Of a stretch of DNA of 7,372 bases, positions 6,395 through 7,372 are shown piece after piece (position 1 is the first letter of the stretch; each line of letters opens with the position of its first letter). Below the pieces are notes generated by a model that saw only the letters and a list, made by a program, of their open reading frames with translations, ran no database searches and was not told the DNA's origin. The DNA comes from Elusimicrobiota bacterium. Lineage in GTDB: Bacteria > Elusimicrobiota > Elusimicrobia > JACQJN01. The DNA is taken from contig JACQJM010000257.1 in assembly GCA_016205045.1 (NCBI GenBank), positions 1 to 7,372 of the forward strand. The letters are read 5' to 3'. Position numbers and translations under genes: made by a program.

Positions 6395-6417
6395 AAAAAC
6401 CGGGATCACGGATTTTT
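6394..6417 (-). terminator. Weak terminator-like hairpin after the PilZ stop
   Basis: On the minus strand, starting inside the PilZ stop codon, the RNA reads A5-U-CCG-UGAUCC-CGG-U6. CCG/CGG pair around a 6-base loop, with a U-U mismatch and an A5/U5 extension. The short stem makes this a poor intrinsic terminator, and atpD must be transcribed from beyond it unless it has its own promoter. It could act as a partial attenuator. Low confidence. Confidence 0.25.
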
Positions 6418-6757
6418 ACTTTTGAAAATGAGCCGCAATAAAATGTGCCGGCTTAGATTCATCCGCGGTCACAGAACCCATCTTGTGGAACCGAACCCCA
6501 TAGCTATGAAGAGTTCCCCTTTGACGAATATGCCGCACATCCCCCCGTATTTCCAGAGGAATATTGACTTTTAGATATAAAGATGTTCCTTCCTCCAATT
6601 CAGCATTGGTCTCAAAAGACATCCCCCCTACCGACAGGTCCACAATTTTTCCTTTTCCGCGGCTGATCAGATGTCCCGGGGCGTGCAGTTCTAACGCCAG
6701 CCCCACAGGGAACCGCGGGTGCTTTCTCTTTTCAGACTTCTTTACCGATTTGTTCAT
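6416..6757 (-). CDS. PilZ-domain protein, probable c-di-GMP receptor, inside the ATP synthase operon
   Basis: This complete 113-residue single-domain PilZ protein has both halves of the c-di-GMP-binding signature: R-K-H-P-R at 11-15 (the RxxxR motif) and D-L-S-V-G-G at 40-45 (the D/NxSxxG motif). They are followed by beta strands typical of the barrel (GTSLYLKVNI, GDVRHIRQRG, YGVRFHKM). No signal peptide, membrane segment or second domain is visible, so it should be a cytoplasmic adaptor that changes shape on binding c-di-GMP. A GGGGGA stretch lies a few bases before the ATG. It lies between atpG (119-base gap) and atpD (78-base gap), on the same strand. PilZ proteins usually act on motility, polysaccharide or secretion systems; a partner in ATP synthase is unproven. 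An unrelated gene inserted in the operon is equally possible. Confidence 0.88.
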   Translation of the reverse strand: MNKSVKKSEKRKHPRFPVGLALELHAPGHLISRGKGKIVDLSVGGMSFETNAELEEGTSLYLKVNIPLEIRGDVRHIRQRGTLHSYGVRFHKMGSVTADESKPAHFIAAHFQK

Positions 6758-6788
6758 ACGTCCCCCACTTCCACCATCCTAAAACGAC

Positions 6789-6873
6789 AGTTCTAAGTTC
6801 GAGGTTCGAAGTTCTAAGTTAGCAAGAAAATTCCTTAAAAAACCTAGAACATAGAACTTAGCACTTAGAACTG
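6789..6873. repeat. Inverted array of degenerate heptamers between atpG and the PilZ gene
   Basis: The left half reads in 7-base steps AGTTCTA, AGTTCGA, GGTTCGA, AGTTCTA (6789-6816), then AGTT. The right half reads AACCTAG, AACATAG, AACTTAG, CACTTAG (6841-6868), then AACT. The two 33-base arms (6788-6820 and 6841-6873) are complementary at 27 of 33 positions and are separated by a 20-base AT-rich loop. The array begins four bases after the atpG stop. In the message it would make a long imperfect hairpin separating gamma from the PilZ gene. No U-run follows on the minus strand, so a canonical terminator is not supported. Confidence 0.85.
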
Positions 6874-6876
6874 CTT

Positions 6877-7372
6877 TCATGAGGCCAGAGCTTCCGCCCC
6901 ACCCACCAACTCCGCAATTTCTTTGGTGATAATCGCTTGCCTTGTTCGATTCAAGCGCAATGTCAAACCCGAAATGAGTTCTCCGGCATTTTTTGAAGCC
7001 GCTTCCATGGCGTTCATCCGGGCCGCCAACTCGGCCGCTTGAGATTCTAAAAGAATGCGGTACAACTGCGCCTTGATGTAGCGTGGAAGAAGCGTATCCA
7101 ATAACTGCTCTCGATCAGGCTCGAAAGAAAAATCAGTTAGGATCGGTTTCTCTGCGGGCGGCTCCAGGGGCAGAAGCATTTTCTGAATGACTCGTTGCTG
7201 AGCGATAGATTTAAATTCGCCGTAAATCACGGTCACTCCAGAGAGATCTTGCTGAGCGTAAGCTTCCAAGACTGCTTTCCCTAAAATTTCGGCTTGTGCA
7301 AATCCCACCCGCGGGAAAATTCCCACCAACTCCCCCACCACCTTTAGATCCAATCTCTTCAGCCGCGATAAG
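6877..7372 (-). CDS. atpG: F1 ATP synthase gamma subunit, C-terminal part (5' end outside the window)
   Basis: The reading frame is open to the window edge (positions 7371 down to 6877), giving 164 residues of the C-terminal portion of gamma, about 57% of a typical 285-290-residue protein. There is no true start here: the first TTG in frame (7353) is an internal leucine preceded by more in-frame gamma sequence. Gamma is the rotating shaft inside the alpha3beta3 ring. Recognition rests on the conserved C-terminal helix: LLDTLLPRYIKAQLYRILL, then AARMNAMEAASKNAGELI, then NRTRQAIITKEIAELVGGAEA. These align well with the equivalent E. coli gamma segments. It ends in TGA and is followed by the heptamer inverted array and then the PilZ gene, not by atpD. 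Confidence 0.96.
   Translation of the reverse strand, partial: LSRLKRLDLKVVGELVGIFPRVGFAQAEILGKAVLEAYAQQDLSGVTVIYGEFKSIAQQRVIQKMLLPLEPPAEKPILTDFSFEPDREQLLDTLLPRYIKAQLYRILLESQAAELAARMNAMEAASKNAGELISGLTLRLNRTRQAIITKEIAELVGGAEALAS

Noticed and set aside
6788..6873. Reading the heptamer and octamer inverted arrays as CRISPR or attachment sites.
   Set aside because: The units are 7-8 bases with no unique spacers, and no integrase, Cas or transposase gene is present.
7353..7353. TTG at 7353 as a start codon for the gamma fragment.
   Set aside because: The frame continues open to the window edge with gamma-like sequence, so this is an internal leucine codon of a truncated gene.

Overview
All eight genes in this window lie on the minus strand, so the biological reading order runs from high to low coordinates: atpG (3' part only) - PilZ-domain gene - atpD - atpC - tandem-ACT gene - glutamine-synthetase-like gene - short-chain dehydrogenase - aldehyde dehydrogenase. 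The F1 ATP synthase subunits, the Shine-Dalgarno-type starts and the tight operon packing indicate a bacterium. Base composition is close to balanced. I cannot assign a phylum. The combination of a PilZ protein with short word-repeats in the spacers would fit a Gram-negative or candidate-phylum lineage, but that is a guess.

Region 1 (7372-4400) is the distal half of an F1 ATP synthase operon. The order gamma, beta, epsilon is standard, but a small PilZ-domain gene with an intact c-di-GMP-binding signature sits between gamma and beta. Each of the three intergenic spacers here carries a different degenerate tandem repeat of 7- or 8-base words. Two of them (gamma/PilZ and beta/epsilon) are arranged as head-to-head inverted arrays that would fold back on themselves. 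The epsilon start codon directly abuts one array and has no visible Shine-Dalgarno sequence.

Region 2 (4399-4214) is a 186-base spacer. It carries a compact GNRA-capped hairpin just upstream of the next gene's ribosome binding site.

Region 3 (4213-61) looks like a small catabolic operon: a double-ACT-domain putative amino-acid sensor, a gamma-glutamyl-amine-synthetase-type member of the glutamine synthetase family, an NAD-type short-chain dehydrogenase and an aldehyde dehydrogenase. Glutamine-synthetase-like, aldehyde dehydrogenase and short-chain dehydrogenase genes also cluster in actinobacterial glnA4-type loci. The proposed job is to glutamylate an amine or amino alcohol, oxidise its carbon end to a carboxylate, and later release glutamate. 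The final hydrolase is not in the window. A CCCTCTCCC-type palindromic intergenic repeat sits between the dehydrogenase and aldehyde dehydrogenase genes. The first 60 bases hold a perfect 6+3+6 palindrome overlapping a weak promoter-like sequence that points out of the window.
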